DNA of 64,000 nt, from the NCBI RefSeq assembly GCF_000800805.1, contig NZ_CP010070.1:1116001-1180000 (forward strand), read 5' to 3'. This DNA comes from Candidatus Methanoplasma termitum (GTDB lineage Archaea; Thermoplasmatota; Thermoplasmata; Methanomassiliicoccales; Methanomethylophilaceae). Numbering within the stretch: position 1 is the stretch's first letter; each line of letters starts with the position of its first letter. Positions 1-7,433 of this stretch are shown one piece after another. The translations under genes and the position numbers were made by a program. The notes under the pieces are model-generated. The model saw only the letters and a list, made by a program, of their open reading frames with translations. It was not told where the DNA came from and made no database searches.

Positions 1-39
1 GACGAACGTCCTTCCCCTTTCCATCTCCAGAGACCTCAT
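1..39 (-). CDS. Possible 5' end of a gene running off the window
   Basis: An ATG on the minus strand at 39 opens a frame that stays open for 13 codons to the window edge (MRSLEMERGRTFV). The short peptide resembles the start of PPC/DUF296 DNA-binding proteins, where a GRTFVLR-like strand opens the domain, but 13 residues cannot settle this. It would follow the small gene at 46-402 by a few bases, so the two may be cotranscribed. Confidence 0.3.
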   Translation of the reverse strand, partial: MRSLEMERGRTFV

Positions 40-45
40 GTCCGC

Positions 46-402
46 TTAACGGTATTTGCTGTATTTATCCATTAGTCTGCTGATCTTATCGAATTCGTCC
101 TTCGTCAGATCGCCTGCGTCCAGGAACGTTTTCACATAGTCTTTAGCATCCCTCGTGGAAACTCTGGTCGCTTTTGCGATAACAGATGCAAGGAAAGCCG
201 ATGATTTGGCCGGGTCCATCGCTGATGCGGAAAGCACTTCGTTCATGTCATATTTGAACGGTGCAAGTTTTTGGGTATTGAGCATAGATTGCCTTTTGCT
301 GCTTACCTTCACTTTTGGTTTTGGTTTTTTTGTCACGCTGTCAGAATTCCCCTTATAAGTGGAAGGGGCCTTCTTGACCGTACCGCTTTTGATATCTGCC
401 AA
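46..402 (-). CDS. Small basic hypothetical protein
   Basis: This 118-residue protein is not recognised. The first 40 residues are rich in Lys, Ser and Pro and look disordered; residues 45-118 are predicted helical with acidic and basic residues in alternation and end in DKYSKYR. No signal peptide or membrane segment is visible. An AT-rich stretch around 430-460 upstream could supply its promoter, and the gene is divergent from the membrane protein at 526. Codon use looks like that of its neighbours, so it is probably real, but no function can be given. Confidence 0.6.
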   Translation of the reverse strand: MADIKSGTVKKAPSTYKGNSDSVTKKPKPKVKVSSKRQSMLNTQKLAPFKYDMNEVLSASAMDPAKSSAFLASVIAKATRVSTRDAKDYVKTFLDAGDLTKDEFDKISRLMDKYSKYR

Positions 403-525
403 ATAGATTACTCCGCAGTACTGCTACCTCTTAATGTTATTTAATATTCACTGAGAAAAAATCAGTGCGCAGAAGATTAATATTTTAAGGTAAAAATAAA
501 TAGGAACCAGCTGATTCTACTAACA

Positions 526-1716
526 ATGCCTAGGGAGACAGAGGTAGCCATCAATGAGGATAACCACCCCGTTGGAAAAAGATCTCGCCGGATCCTTTAT
601 GTGGTCTATATAGCAATGCTTGTGGTATCTGTCGTTATCCTTTTAGTGGGCATATACAAAGGGAATTTTCTTCGTGTCTTCGTGGTCGTGCCTGTTGCAC
701 TGATACTTGCCAATGCTATCTTCATTGACAGAAGGACGCTGCATATGCCTCCGCTGATGATCTTTCTTTTAGTCAGCCTTATGGTGATAGTCATAGTGGA
801 AAAGTTCATGTTCAATGCCAACCCGATCTACATGGCTCTGACAGACCTTGTCTTCGGGATATTACTGGGAGTGTGCGGGATCATTTTGACCTATTCTTTT
901 GTGACAATGATATTCGATATATACGGCGACAAATCAACAAAAGCGTTGCTGGTCTCGATCTCCGTGTCACTATCGATATATGTCACGTGGCTCATTTTCC
1001 AATATTATATCGGCTTAGCGGTTAATGCCGACAAATCACCCTTTACACGAGGTTTCATGATCCTGACCAGCATGGAACAGACAATGAATCAGCTGACATA
1101 TGTCATAATAGGGATATTGATCGTGTCAGCGGCCTTCTATTTCGGAAGGAAATCCTCTGCGGTCAAACTTCTGGTCACAAAATACCCCGTGCTTGGCGCA
1201 ACCCTGTTGAAAGTGGAATACAACGAGATGAAGGGGATCGAGAAAGCAATCGAAGGCGGAGAATGCGAGACGGTTGAGTTCAAATCAACATTAAGAACAA
1301 GTCTTATCACCGGGGAAAGGGACGAAATGATCGAGAGGGCGGTCCTAAAGACCTTGGTCGCATTCCTTAATAGCAAGGGCGGATTGCTCCTTATAGGTGT
1401 GGAGGACAACGGGAATGTCATAGGAATAGACCCGTCTTTTAAGAACAGAGACAAGGCCGGTCTGCACCTGACGAACCTTATAACTACCCATATCGGGAAC
1501 GAGTTTCTCCCTTACATTTCTTTCAAAGTAGCTGACCACAAGGGAAAAGAGATAATGGTCGTTACTTGTACGAAGAGCCACAGCCCCGTATTTCTGAAGG
1601 AGTGGCCGCATGAGACATTCTTTGTAAGATCCGGGTCGGCAAGCGTAGAGTTGGATGGGGCCAATATGCTGAAATATATCAGCAACCATCGTTTTAAGAA
1701 AGAAGTAAAAAGATAA
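526..1716 (+). CDS. Membrane protein with C-terminal AlbA_2 (Schlafen-like) domain
   Basis: The 396-residue protein has an N-terminal half of about six hydrophobic segments (residues 25-210) followed by a cytosolic domain. Around residues 245-300 it carries ETVEFKSTL followed by AFLNSKGGLLLIGVEDNGNVIGID, which is the signature of the AlbA_2 / Schlafen-type putative nucleic-acid-binding domain (formerly AAA_4). In other proteins this domain occurs in transcription regulators and Schlafen nucleases; fusion to a multi-pass membrane anchor suggests a membrane-tethered sensor or regulator, which is inference. The ATG at 526 follows an A/T-rich stretch near 490-502 that could be a TATA box, implying a leaderless transcript. 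It stands alone between two genes of the opposite strand. Confidence 0.75.
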   Translation: MPRETEVAINEDNHPVGKRSRRILYVVYIAMLVVSVVILLVGIYKGNFLRVFVVVPVALILANAIFIDRRTLHMPPLMIFLLVSLMVIVIVEKFMFNANPIYMALTDLVFGILLGVCGIILTYSFVTMIFDIYGDKSTKALLVSISVSLSIYVTWLIFQYYIGLAVNADKSPFTRGFMILTSMEQTMNQLTYVIIGILIVSAAFYFGRKSSAVKLLVTKYPVLGATLLKVEYNEMKGIEKAIEGGECETVEFKSTLRTSLITGERDEMIERAVLKTLVAFLNSKGGLLLIGVEDNGNVIGIDPSFKNRDKAGLHLTNLITTHIGNEFLPYISFKVADHKGKEIMVVTCTKSHSPVFLKEWPHETFFVRSGSASVELDGANMLKYISNHRFKKEVKR

Positions 1717-1735
1717 ATTGTTTTTAAAATGGGTT

Positions 1736-1993
1736 TTACTCTTTATCTTCTGCTTTTATCTGATCCGTCAGTTTCTTGGTCTGCCTGGCAATTATTAGTA
1801 TCATTATGACTGCCAGTATCGTGACGAGGATCGCATAGATGAACAACCCTACAAGGTTGCTTCCGGGGCCGAGGACCTCGTCTATCGCCGCTTTGATCGC
1901 TTGGTTCCAGGCCAATGCCGCAACAAGGCCGAATGCGGCCGTGATGAGGGCAGAGAACGTTGTAACGAACTGAAGCTTTGTATCCGTTTTCAT
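1736..1993 (-). CDS. Small two-helix membrane protein, DUF5654-like
   Basis: The 85-residue protein starts with a short polar stretch (MKTDTKLQF), has two hydrophobic segments at about residues 10-30 and 47-68, and ends in a charged tail. Its layout, with AFGLVAALAWNQAIKAAID between the helices, matches the small DUF5654 membrane proteins found in archaea and some bacteria, whose function is unknown. It has a good GGAGG-like site just before the ATG (aggaggttgaaac on the minus strand). The frame shifted by one base is also open over the same length but encodes an unlikely Arg/His-rich peptide. Confidence 0.75.
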   Translation of the reverse strand: MKTDTKLQFVTTFSALITAAFGLVAALAWNQAIKAAIDEVLGPGSNLVGLFIYAILVTILAVIMILIIARQTKKLTDQIKAEDKE

Positions 1994-2070
1994 GTTTCAA
2001 CCTCCTTTTGGTGATTACCGGCCTATAGCTTATTCCATATACTTAATCCATATTGCTTAGTATTGGGATT

Positions 2071-2547
2071 TTAGCTTCTAAACGCGGCTGAATCGACCAA
2101 ATTATCCTCATAATCCCGTACAAAATACCGCTTGCCTTTCTGAACGATGACATGACCTTCGGCTTCGAGCAGGAGTTTTTGATGATCTATGCCTCCGGGA
2201 TATTTCTCATTGAGCTCGCCTTTAGACTTGAGAGTTCTCCACCATGGGATCTTATTGTCATTACGTTCTTCGCTCGCGTGTGCGCAAACATTTATGAAGA
2301 TCCCGGCTGTGAGCGGACAAGTAGTATCTGCCCCCGCCCGAGATGCGAGTTCCGCACGGATAAGGTCGGTCGTGATGAGTTTGCCCTCTTGGATCTTTGC
2401 CATAAGGTCATTATACTGGATCGGGGCAGCAATCAGCATTCTCGTCCCACCCATGAGCTTTGCGGCATCTGGCTTATAGGAAAGGTCTTCGATCTTCGGC
2501 AAGTCGCCGCTGTGGTTCAGCTTTTCATTGTATGTCTTTTTTGCCAT
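2071..2547 (-). CDS. MGMT-family, alkyltransferase-like (ATL) DNA-binding protein
   Basis: ATL proteins bind O6-alkylguanine and flip the base without repairing it themselves. Here the family signature is recognisable: an N-terminal PIQYNDLMAKI stretch, a helix-turn-helix region (GKLITTDLIRAELASRAGADTTCPLTAGIF), and at the position of the methyltransferase active site the sequence PWWRTLKSKGEL, so the acceptor Cys of PCHR is replaced by Trp. A LLLEAEGH segment follows, as in the family. I chose the start at MAKKTYNEKL (2547), 29 bases after the stop of the deaminase gene; an upstream in-frame Met at 2601 would overlap that gene. Length 158 residues. Likely cotranscribed with the deaminase. 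Confidence 0.7.
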   Translation of the reverse strand: MAKKTYNEKLNHSGDLPKIEDLSYKPDAAKLMGGTRMLIAAPIQYNDLMAKIQEGKLITTDLIRAELASRAGADTTCPLTAGIFINVCAHASEERNDNKIPWWRTLKSKGELNEKYPGGIDHQKLLLEAEGHVIVQKGKRYFVRDYEDNLVDSAAFRS

Positions 2548-2576
2548 TGGACCCTCGGTAGTAAAGATATGCCGGA

Positions 2577-3047
2577 TCAGTATTTGATATCGTTTTTGCA
2601 TGATTCGAAAGCTTGGATCAGAGTGTCAAAGTGCTCCTCATCGATCTGTTCCCAATGGTCATCTTCCGCTTCAAAATCTTCGTAAAACGATTGGTCGTCA
2701 AAGTTGAGTTTCTTGGTATCTTCATAATCGCCGGAGAAGAATACGTCCTTGATCCTGCTCCATTGAATGACCCCTATGCACATCGGACATGGTTTTGCCG
2801 AAGCGTACAGCGTGCAGCCGCCGAGATCTATTGTGTTCAGCTTCCTGCATGCCTTACGTATGGCGACAACCTCGGCATGGGCGGTCGGATCGTTCTTGAG
2901 AAGTACCTGATTGTGAGCTTTTGATATGACCTTGCCGTCTTTGACGATAACCGCACCGAATGGGCCGCCGTGCTTTTTGGAAATGCCGTATAGAGCCTCT
3001 TTGTATGCTATTTCCATGAACCTGTCCATCTTTTCACCCTGTATCAC
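2577..3047 (-). CDS. Nucleoside/guanine deaminase (CMP/dCMP deaminase fold)
   Basis: Zinc-dependent hydrolytic deaminase. The zinc and catalytic motifs are complete: HAE at residues 57-59 and PCPMC at 86-90 give the His, Glu and two Cys ligands. The downstream DVFFSGDYEDTKKLNFDDQSFYEDF stretch resembles bacterial guanine deaminases (GuaD type), which turn guanine into xanthine, but adenine or cytosine substrates cannot be excluded. Length 156 residues is normal. A Met at residue 7 (MDRFMEIAY) is an alternative start with better agreement to the family. It precedes the ATL-like gene on the same strand. Confidence 0.85.
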   Translation of the reverse strand: MIQGEKMDRFMEIAYKEALYGISKKHGGPFGAVIVKDGKVISKAHNQVLLKNDPTAHAEVVAIRKACRKLNTIDLGGCTLYASAKPCPMCIGVIQWSRIKDVFFSGDYEDTKKLNFDDQSFYEDFEAEDDHWEQIDEEHFDTLIQAFESCKNDIKY

Positions 3048-3242
3048 ATATCTTCAAGAGAAAGTACTCTAAGGTCGATATCCAACCCGTTCTATTAGAC
3101 ATTTGCTTATTTTTCGCTTATTGAAAGTGACGGTGGTTTTTATGTCTGGAACTACAAAAACATTATTGAGTCGGTAACATAGTTAAGTCAATGGTTCTCA
3201 TGAGCAATGCGCATAGCGGCCATCGATTAAAGATCATACAGG

Positions 3243-3797
3243 TCAGGCCCTTACGGTGATCATCCTGCGTAAAAGCTCATCCACATCATATGCTCCGTTG
3301 ACCCAATCAAGCGTATCTTTTGACATTAGTCTTTTTGCACGTTCTTTGCCTGCCAATCGAACAAGCTTTTGAGCACGTCCGTGATATTTCTGATAGTTGG
3401 CATACGCTTCTTCTTTGGGTCGATCTTCGGGCCACCTCATGCTGTTGTGCCGCATGTCTGCGAATTTTACCTCTGTGGCTATATCACTCGTTGCGACACG
3501 TTTCAGATAATCGGATTTCTTCTCGCCTTCCCGCTTTGATACGCAGTCAACGGCCATGATGATATCCTTGTCATACCCTTCCGCGAGGAGATCGTCCAGT
3601 GTTACCGATGTATCTTCCACGACATCATGGAGAAGCCCGACGATCTTTCCTTTCTCGGTTATGCAGAAACCGGAAACGGCGATCGGGTGGTGGATATAAT
3701 CGTTCCCCGACATGTCCTTCTGCCCTTCGTGCGCTTTCGTGGCTATGTTCAGGGCCTTTTCATATTCTTCATTAAAAGATGTCATCGGTGGGGTCAC
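3243..3797 (-). CDS. HD-domain phosphohydrolase related to RelA/SpoT hydrolases
   Basis: The 184-residue protein contains the HD signature of the SpoT/Mesh1 hydrolase group: AHEGQKDMSGNDYIHHPIAV (about residues 22-41), GLLHDVVEDT (54-63) and KFADMRHN (112-119). Such stand-alone proteins hydrolyse (p)ppGpp-like or other nucleotides and need a divalent metal. No synthetase domain is present. The substrate in an archaeon is unknown. The second Met (MTSFNEEYEKAL) is an equally good start. Confidence 0.8.
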   Translation of the reverse strand: MTPPMTSFNEEYEKALNIATKAHEGQKDMSGNDYIHHPIAVSGFCITEKGKIVGLLHDVVEDTSVTLDDLLAEGYDKDIIMAVDCVSKREGEKKSDYLKRVATSDIATEVKFADMRHNSMRWPEDRPKEEAYANYQKYHGRAQKLVRLAGKERAKRLMSKDTLDWVNGAYDVDELLRRMITVRA

Positions 3798-3859
3798 CGC
3801 CGCCAGCTGTCTCTTTGTTCTCGAATTCAGTCATTCCGTTCATTTGCCGATCGTTCCTT

Positions 3860-4204
3860 TCATTTCGGAATGAGCTCCGGCCACGCCGCATACTCATATC
3901 TTAAACCGTTCTCAGAGCAGAATTTTTGGAATCTGGTACATCCGTTCTTACCGCCGAAATGCCGTATCAGGGATTCCCCTGGTCCGTTTCCGTAATTTGA
4001 TATTATCCTTATGAGTTCTGAAGTATCTTCCTCGTTCAACTTATACCTGTACTCGCGCTCGTCCCTCCATGTACAGGTCATTGCCGAATCGTCAAAGATG
4101 TGACCGAATATCTCGAGACAACCGTTCTCGATCTTTGCAGTGATCTTTGTTTCACACAGGCCTTCGTTTCCTTCATACAGAATAACAGTATCCGCTTGTC
4201 TCAT
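3860..4204 (-). CDS. Hypothetical protein, 114 residues
   Basis: Not recognised. The protein is soluble, slightly acidic and rich in Glu, Tyr and Gly; it alternates short strands (TVILYEGNEGLCETKITAKIENGCLEI-like) with a C-terminal helical part ending in AAWPELIPK. It has Cys residues but no paired metal motif. The gene lies just upstream of, and on the same strand as, the HD protein (62 bases apart), so they may share a transcript. Base composition and codon use match the surrounding chromosome. Confidence 0.55.
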   Translation of the reverse strand: MRQADTVILYEGNEGLCETKITAKIENGCLEIFGHIFDDSAMTCTWRDEREYRYKLNEEDTSELIRIISNYGNGPGESLIRHFGGKNGCTRFQKFCSENGLRYEYAAWPELIPK

Positions 4205-4339
4205 CCTTCTTCTCCCGGCCTTTTTTTTCTTTCGTTGATTTTTCTGTAAGCAATAGTATTCTTTATTTGTTTTCTGACCGCGTCGAGAAATGAATGCGGC
4301 AATAATAACAAATAACCAAAGAACGAATATACTATTGAA

Positions 4340-4975
4340 ATGCCGCCGAAAAAGAAAAGCGATAACATTGTGGATGAAATAGTCGATTTCCTCAGAAAGA
4401 ACGTGAACGGCAGGACTCTGTACACCGATGAGACGACATTTGCTATCGAGGGCGGAAGACTCCTATTGACATATTCGGACCAGATATCCCTCTCAAATAT
4501 GTTCTTTTCAAAGGTAAAGTACACAATGGATATGTTCGTTGTCGGAAAGGAAAAGATCACCGATACTAAAACCGGGAACGTCATCAAAGATACGTACTCA
4601 TCCTCTCTTTACAGATACAGCGTCGCAAAACGACAAAGCACCGGGGCTGTGACCGGCATTTTGACGCTTGTCGCTTCGTCGCTCATGTCCGACACTGCCC
4701 CCGAGGAGTCGATCGCATCTGTAGCATGGAACATAAAGTTAGAGAATAACGAATTCAGCTGGATCGAAGAGCAGATGCTGTATAGAGATCAAATAGGCTT
4801 TGACGGAAAATACAGACCGATCGCACTCAGAACAAAATGCAGGATTTTCGTCGACAATGGGAATACGGTGTATGTACATGATGTCGAGTGTTTCGACGTC
4901 GACCCGGAAACGCTGGTAAGGACGCCGTCTGAGACAAAATATCCCCGGTTCATATCAAAAGAAAGGAGGGCGTGA
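4340..4975 (+). CDS. Hypothetical protein, first of a tandem paralogous pair
   Basis: The 211-residue product is not recognised. It aligns along its whole length with the following gene: shared blocks include IVDFLRKNV near residue 15, IEGGRLLLTYS..I.LSN (about 37-55), YRYSVAKRQSTGAVTGIL (about 92-109), and the C-terminal FDVDPETL..ETKYPRFISKERR. There is no signal peptide or membrane helix. The stop overlaps the next start by four bases (4972-4975), so the two are translationally coupled and the products may form a heteromer. A long frame on the other strand at 4201-4587 covers the N-terminal part but is less credible. Confidence 0.7.
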   Translation: MPPKKKSDNIVDEIVDFLRKNVNGRTLYTDETTFAIEGGRLLLTYSDQISLSNMFFSKVKYTMDMFVVGKEKITDTKTGNVIKDTYSSSLYRYSVAKRQSTGAVTGILTLVASSLMSDTAPEESIASVAWNIKLENNEFSWIEEQMLYRDQIGFDGKYRPIALRTKCRIFVDNGNTVYVHDVECFDVDPETLVRTPSETKYPRFISKERRA

Positions 4976-5607
4976 ATATGCCTGGCGGAAAACCCTCCGT
5001 GTCCGCAGAGAAGATCATTGATTTCTTGGAAAAGAATGTGATCGGCAAGACCGTTTATTCCGAAGAGGTGCTATATGACATTGACTTTGGAAGGTTTGAG
5101 GGGTCGTATTCCACAGAGATCGCGTTCTCCAACCTGCTGCGGTCTGAGACCGGATTCACAATGGGGGGATTCACTGTCTCCCGAGAGAAGATCTTTGGGC
5201 CCGGCGATCCCACGACCCTGGTCAAGGATCAGCGCTTGATCTCTTTCTTCCAGTATGAGTTCTCTAAGCGTACAAGTACGGGAGAGATCACGGGGCTGCT
5301 GAGATTTGTGTCCTCTTCGGTTGCCTCCATTCCGTCGCACGCGGAAGCGACCACCAGTTCTATCTTCGGAGTGACGATCAAAGATAATGAGTTAAGGTGG
5401 GTGGAGGATCAGATACTCTACAGAGAACAACAGAACGCTGATGGTACATACAGTCCGAAAGCGTTCATATCGGAACGCTATTTGAAGATGCGGGGCGGAA
5501 AGCTTGAGCATGGTTTCTCGGCAGAGTGTTATGTTGTGGACCCCAGAACATTAGAGAGAAAGAAAGCGTTCGAATACTATTCGCCTTTCATTGCCAGAGA
5601 AAGATGA
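4972..5607 (+). CDS. Hypothetical protein, second of a tandem paralogous pair
   Basis: This product has exactly the same length (211 residues) as the preceding one and is its divergent duplicate: IIDFLEKNVIGKTVY, SYSTEIAFSNLL, FQYEFSKRTSTGEITGLLRFVSSS and CYVVDPRTLERKKAFEYYSPFIARER correspond to blocks in the first copy. The GTG at 4972 (GTGAATATG) overlaps the TGA of the first gene; the ATG at 4978 is the alternative. Function unknown. Conservation is strongest around the (S/T)TG motif in the middle and the aromatic C-terminus. Confidence 0.7.
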   Translation: MNMPGGKPSVSAEKIIDFLEKNVIGKTVYSEEVLYDIDFGRFEGSYSTEIAFSNLLRSETGFTMGGFTVSREKIFGPGDPTTLVKDQRLISFFQYEFSKRTSTGEITGLLRFVSSSVASIPSHAEATTSSIFGVTIKDNELRWVEDQILYREQQNADGTYSPKAFISERYLKMRGGKLEHGFSAECYVVDPRTLERKKAFEYYSPFIARER

Positions 5608-5631
5608 ACCTGAGTAAAAATACAGGCGGCA

Positions 5632-6189
5632 TCATAGTTCCTTCCCAAGCAGTATTGCCTTTTCCATAAGCTCATCATTCTTCTTTGCGGCATTTTTAGA
5701 CCCTTTGGCGGCAAGCACGATCCTGCCTACTGCATTAAATGAGAAATAGTTCACAAACATCCACTCGATTTCATCTGCAACTGTCTCCGCGATCTCGACG
5801 TCGTCTTCACAAGTGACTATGGTCACAAGCTTCTTTCCGCTCGGGAGAACGCCAGATCCATCCTTCTCGATAAAGGAGAACAATCTGTCCTCAAAAACCT
5901 TGTATTGGGCTGACGCGTGCCCGAAATACACAGGCGTGGCAACGATTATCGAATCCGATTCTTTGACAAGACTCAAAATCGGTGTCAGATCATCCTTTGC
6001 TACACATGAGCCGGTAAATTTGCAGCCCATACATGCCTGGCATCCGTTCATGAGTCTTAGGGTGTTCAGATTCACGATGTCCAACATGTTCGAAGTGAAC
6101 CTCATCGCCCCGTCCGTTATTGCATTCACTATGGTCTCGCAGTTCCCTCCTCTTCTTGGACTTGCGTTGACCGCCAATATCTTTGACAT
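5632..6189 (-). CDS. Flavodoxin-like NADPH-dependent FMN reductase / iron-sulfur flavoprotein
   Basis: The protein begins MSKILAVNASPRRGGNCETIV, the FMN phosphate-binding loop of the flavodoxin-like reductase family. It continues with a cysteine cluster CQACMGCKFTGSC (about residues 49-61) as in the iron-sulfur flavoproteins of methanogens, then VATPVYFGHASAQYKVFEDR, the second flavin contact. It probably transfers electrons from ferredoxin or NAD(P)H in the cytosol. About 185 residues. I start it at 6189 because the family begins there; the frame is open up to 6315 but the extra 42 residues are unlike the family. The start codon lies inside an 18-bp palindrome (6183-6200), a likely operator, and a MarR gene follows upstream on the same strand. 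Confidence 0.85.
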   Translation of the reverse strand: MSKILAVNASPRRGGNCETIVNAITDGAMRFTSNMLDIVNLNTLRLMNGCQACMGCKFTGSCVAKDDLTPILSLVKESDSIIVATPVYFGHASAQYKVFEDRLFSFIEKDGSGVLPSGKKLVTIVTCEDDVEIAETVADEIEWMFVNYFSFNAVGRIVLAAKGSKNAAKKNDELMEKAILLGKEL

Positions 6190-6200
6190 ATATATGTCAA
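6183..6200. promoter_or_regulatory. Perfect 18-bp palindrome over the flavoprotein start codon
   Basis: TTGACATATATATGTCAA reads the same on both strands and covers the start codon of the flavoprotein gene. The form TTG-(N12)-CAA with an AT centre is typical of binding sites for winged-helix dimers such as MarR proteins, and a MarR gene lies 430 bases upstream. Binding by that regulator is inference. Confidence 0.5.
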
Positions 6201-6630
6201 TACTTTTTGTATAAATTAATTTTACCATCATACAGGAAAATAATATTGTATTACTCATTATATCATGATAATTCTCTTTGGAGTTAAAAGCTCTGAAAAG
6301 GGTGAATAAGGGCATCTTGGAGGAGGAGTAAGCTCACTTCAGTGGGGAGATGCCCCTATTCTGTGTGCATTTTTTAAGGTACACACCATAAACAAGATGT
6401 CCTTCATAGTATTTAATATTGACTACTCAATATTTTTATTAGTGTAATAATCTCATTATTACTCAAATAAAATATTGACTGACATAACATTTAACAAATA
6501 AGTCTATGTAATATCGTGCAAAATACGGTGCTACCGCTTTTCCTTCTTTAGAATTAAACTTGGAATATTGCATCCAACGCTTTGCTCAGTTGAGATCTTG
6601 AGGTATTCCAAAAAACAACGGCTTCAAAGA
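6190..6630. other. AT-rich 441-base intergenic region
   Basis: No gene is supported here. Besides the two structures annotated separately (6183-6200 and 6304-6361) it holds a perfect inverted repeat GTAATAAT-CTC-ATTATTAC at 6444-6462 and two copies of the string AATATTGACT (6419-6428 and 6481-6490). The stretch lies downstream of the MarR gene and upstream of the flavoprotein gene and probably holds the promoter of the latter. Confidence 0.5.
6304..6361. repeat. Nested hairpin resembling the right end of an IS200/IS605 (TnpB) element
   Basis: Arms GAATAAGGGCATCT (6304-6317) and AGATGCCCCTATTC (6348-6361) pair at 13 of 14 positions. Inside, CTCAC-TTCA-GTGGG forms a second hairpin preceded by GGAGTAAG and followed by GGAG. 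Such a short stem preceded by AAG and followed by GGAG near the element edge is what the 3' part of a TnpB guide RNA looks like in many archaeal elements. No transposase gene remains next to it. It could equally be a structured leader or terminator. Confidence 0.35.
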
Positions 6631-7203
6631 TCACTTTTTATGCTTACCGTGATCGTCCTCGATCAGACGCCGAGGTATCATCACAAAGTCAATGTTCGCC
6701 GGTATTGCCTGTAAATATGTATAATACGGATCGTTCGACTCAGACTTTATGTACTTATCAAGATCGGGATCAATGTTCTGCAGCACTTTGATCAGAGTAT
6801 TGCGCATTCTGACAACATCCTCCCTCGGGATGCCCTCGAAATAACTATTGTTAAGATCGGTCAGGCCCGTCATTATTGTTTTTGCCAGTTCCCTCCCGGA
6901 GTCTGTCAGAAATACCGAGTATTTTTTACTGGCCTCGGTTTTTCTGTCATCATATACGAACCCCTTGTCTTTAAGTGTCTTTAAAACTCGATTTGTGTTC
7001 GCGGGGTCGAGATCCAAAAAGTGAGACAGCTGAACCATCGTCTGGCCGTCTTGGAGATTCAAAGCAATAAGATAGATTGAGTGTGCACTAGTGAGACCGT
7101 GTTCGCTTACGATCTTTGTCATATTTTTTCTCATGATGGTGCTCATTCTATCAAAGAAAACGGGCAGGAAAGAGTTCCAATATGTGTCTTCGCGCGTCAC
7201 CAT
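6631..7203 (-). CDS. MarR-family transcriptional regulator
   Basis: The 190-residue protein has a central winged helix-turn-helix: LTSAHSIYLIALNLQDGQTMVQLSHFLDLDPANTNRVLKTLKDKGFVYDDR..EASKKYSVFLTDSGRELAKTI, which covers helices, recognition helix and wing of MarR repressors. The DPANTNRVLKTLKDKGFV segment is the recognition helix region. The extra C-terminal 40 residues (ending DDHGKHKK) are not part of the core fold. MarR dimers usually respond to small phenolic ligands or oxidants. The gene lies next to a flavin reductase with palindromic candidate operators, suggesting it controls that enzyme and perhaps itself. Confidence 0.85.
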   Translation of the reverse strand: MVTREDTYWNSFLPVFFDRMSTIMRKNMTKIVSEHGLTSAHSIYLIALNLQDGQTMVQLSHFLDLDPANTNRVLKTLKDKGFVYDDRKTEASKKYSVFLTDSGRELAKTIMTGLTDLNNSYFEGIPREDVVRMRNTLIKVLQNIDPDLDKYIKSESNDPYYTYLQAIPANIDFVMIPRRLIEDDHGKHKK

Positions 7204-7249
7204 AATTGAATTGAGAAGATAACGACAGTTAAAACGTTTGTGGGTGTAG

Positions 7250-7349
7250 TGCGAGGGAGGGGATTCGAACCCCTGAACCCCTGCGGGACAGAATTTCTTC
7301 CCTTTGGAGTCTTAAGTCCTGCGCCTTTGGCCAACTCGGCTACCCTCGC
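7250..7349 (-). tRNA. tRNA-Leu(UAA) with a 16-nt intron
   Basis: Read on the minus strand, acceptor arms GCGAGGG and CCCTCGC pair fully, with discriminator A at 7250 and no encoded CCA. The anticodon arm is CAGGA-CTTAAG...A-TTCTG with anticodon TAA, the long variable arm is TCCCGCAGGGGTTC as expected for tRNA-Leu, and the T arm is AGGGG-TTCGAAT-CCCCT. To close the anticodon stem, 16 bases (ACTCCAAAGGGAAGAA, 7295-7310) after position 37 must be removed, the canonical archaeal intron position. Confidence 0.93.
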
Positions 7350-7433
7350 ATCTGTTCCGACTAAAGCGCCTTACCTTAAAAACCTATTTCATTCTCAGAA
7401 ATTGTTAATACCGAACACGTCTATTTCAACAGC

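Noticed and set aside
4201-4587. 128-residue minus-strand frame over the start of the first tandem paralogue
   Set aside because: Its composition (Phe/Ser-rich, no recognisable domain) is that of an antisense shadow, and the plus-strand gene has a paralogue of equal length directly downstream.
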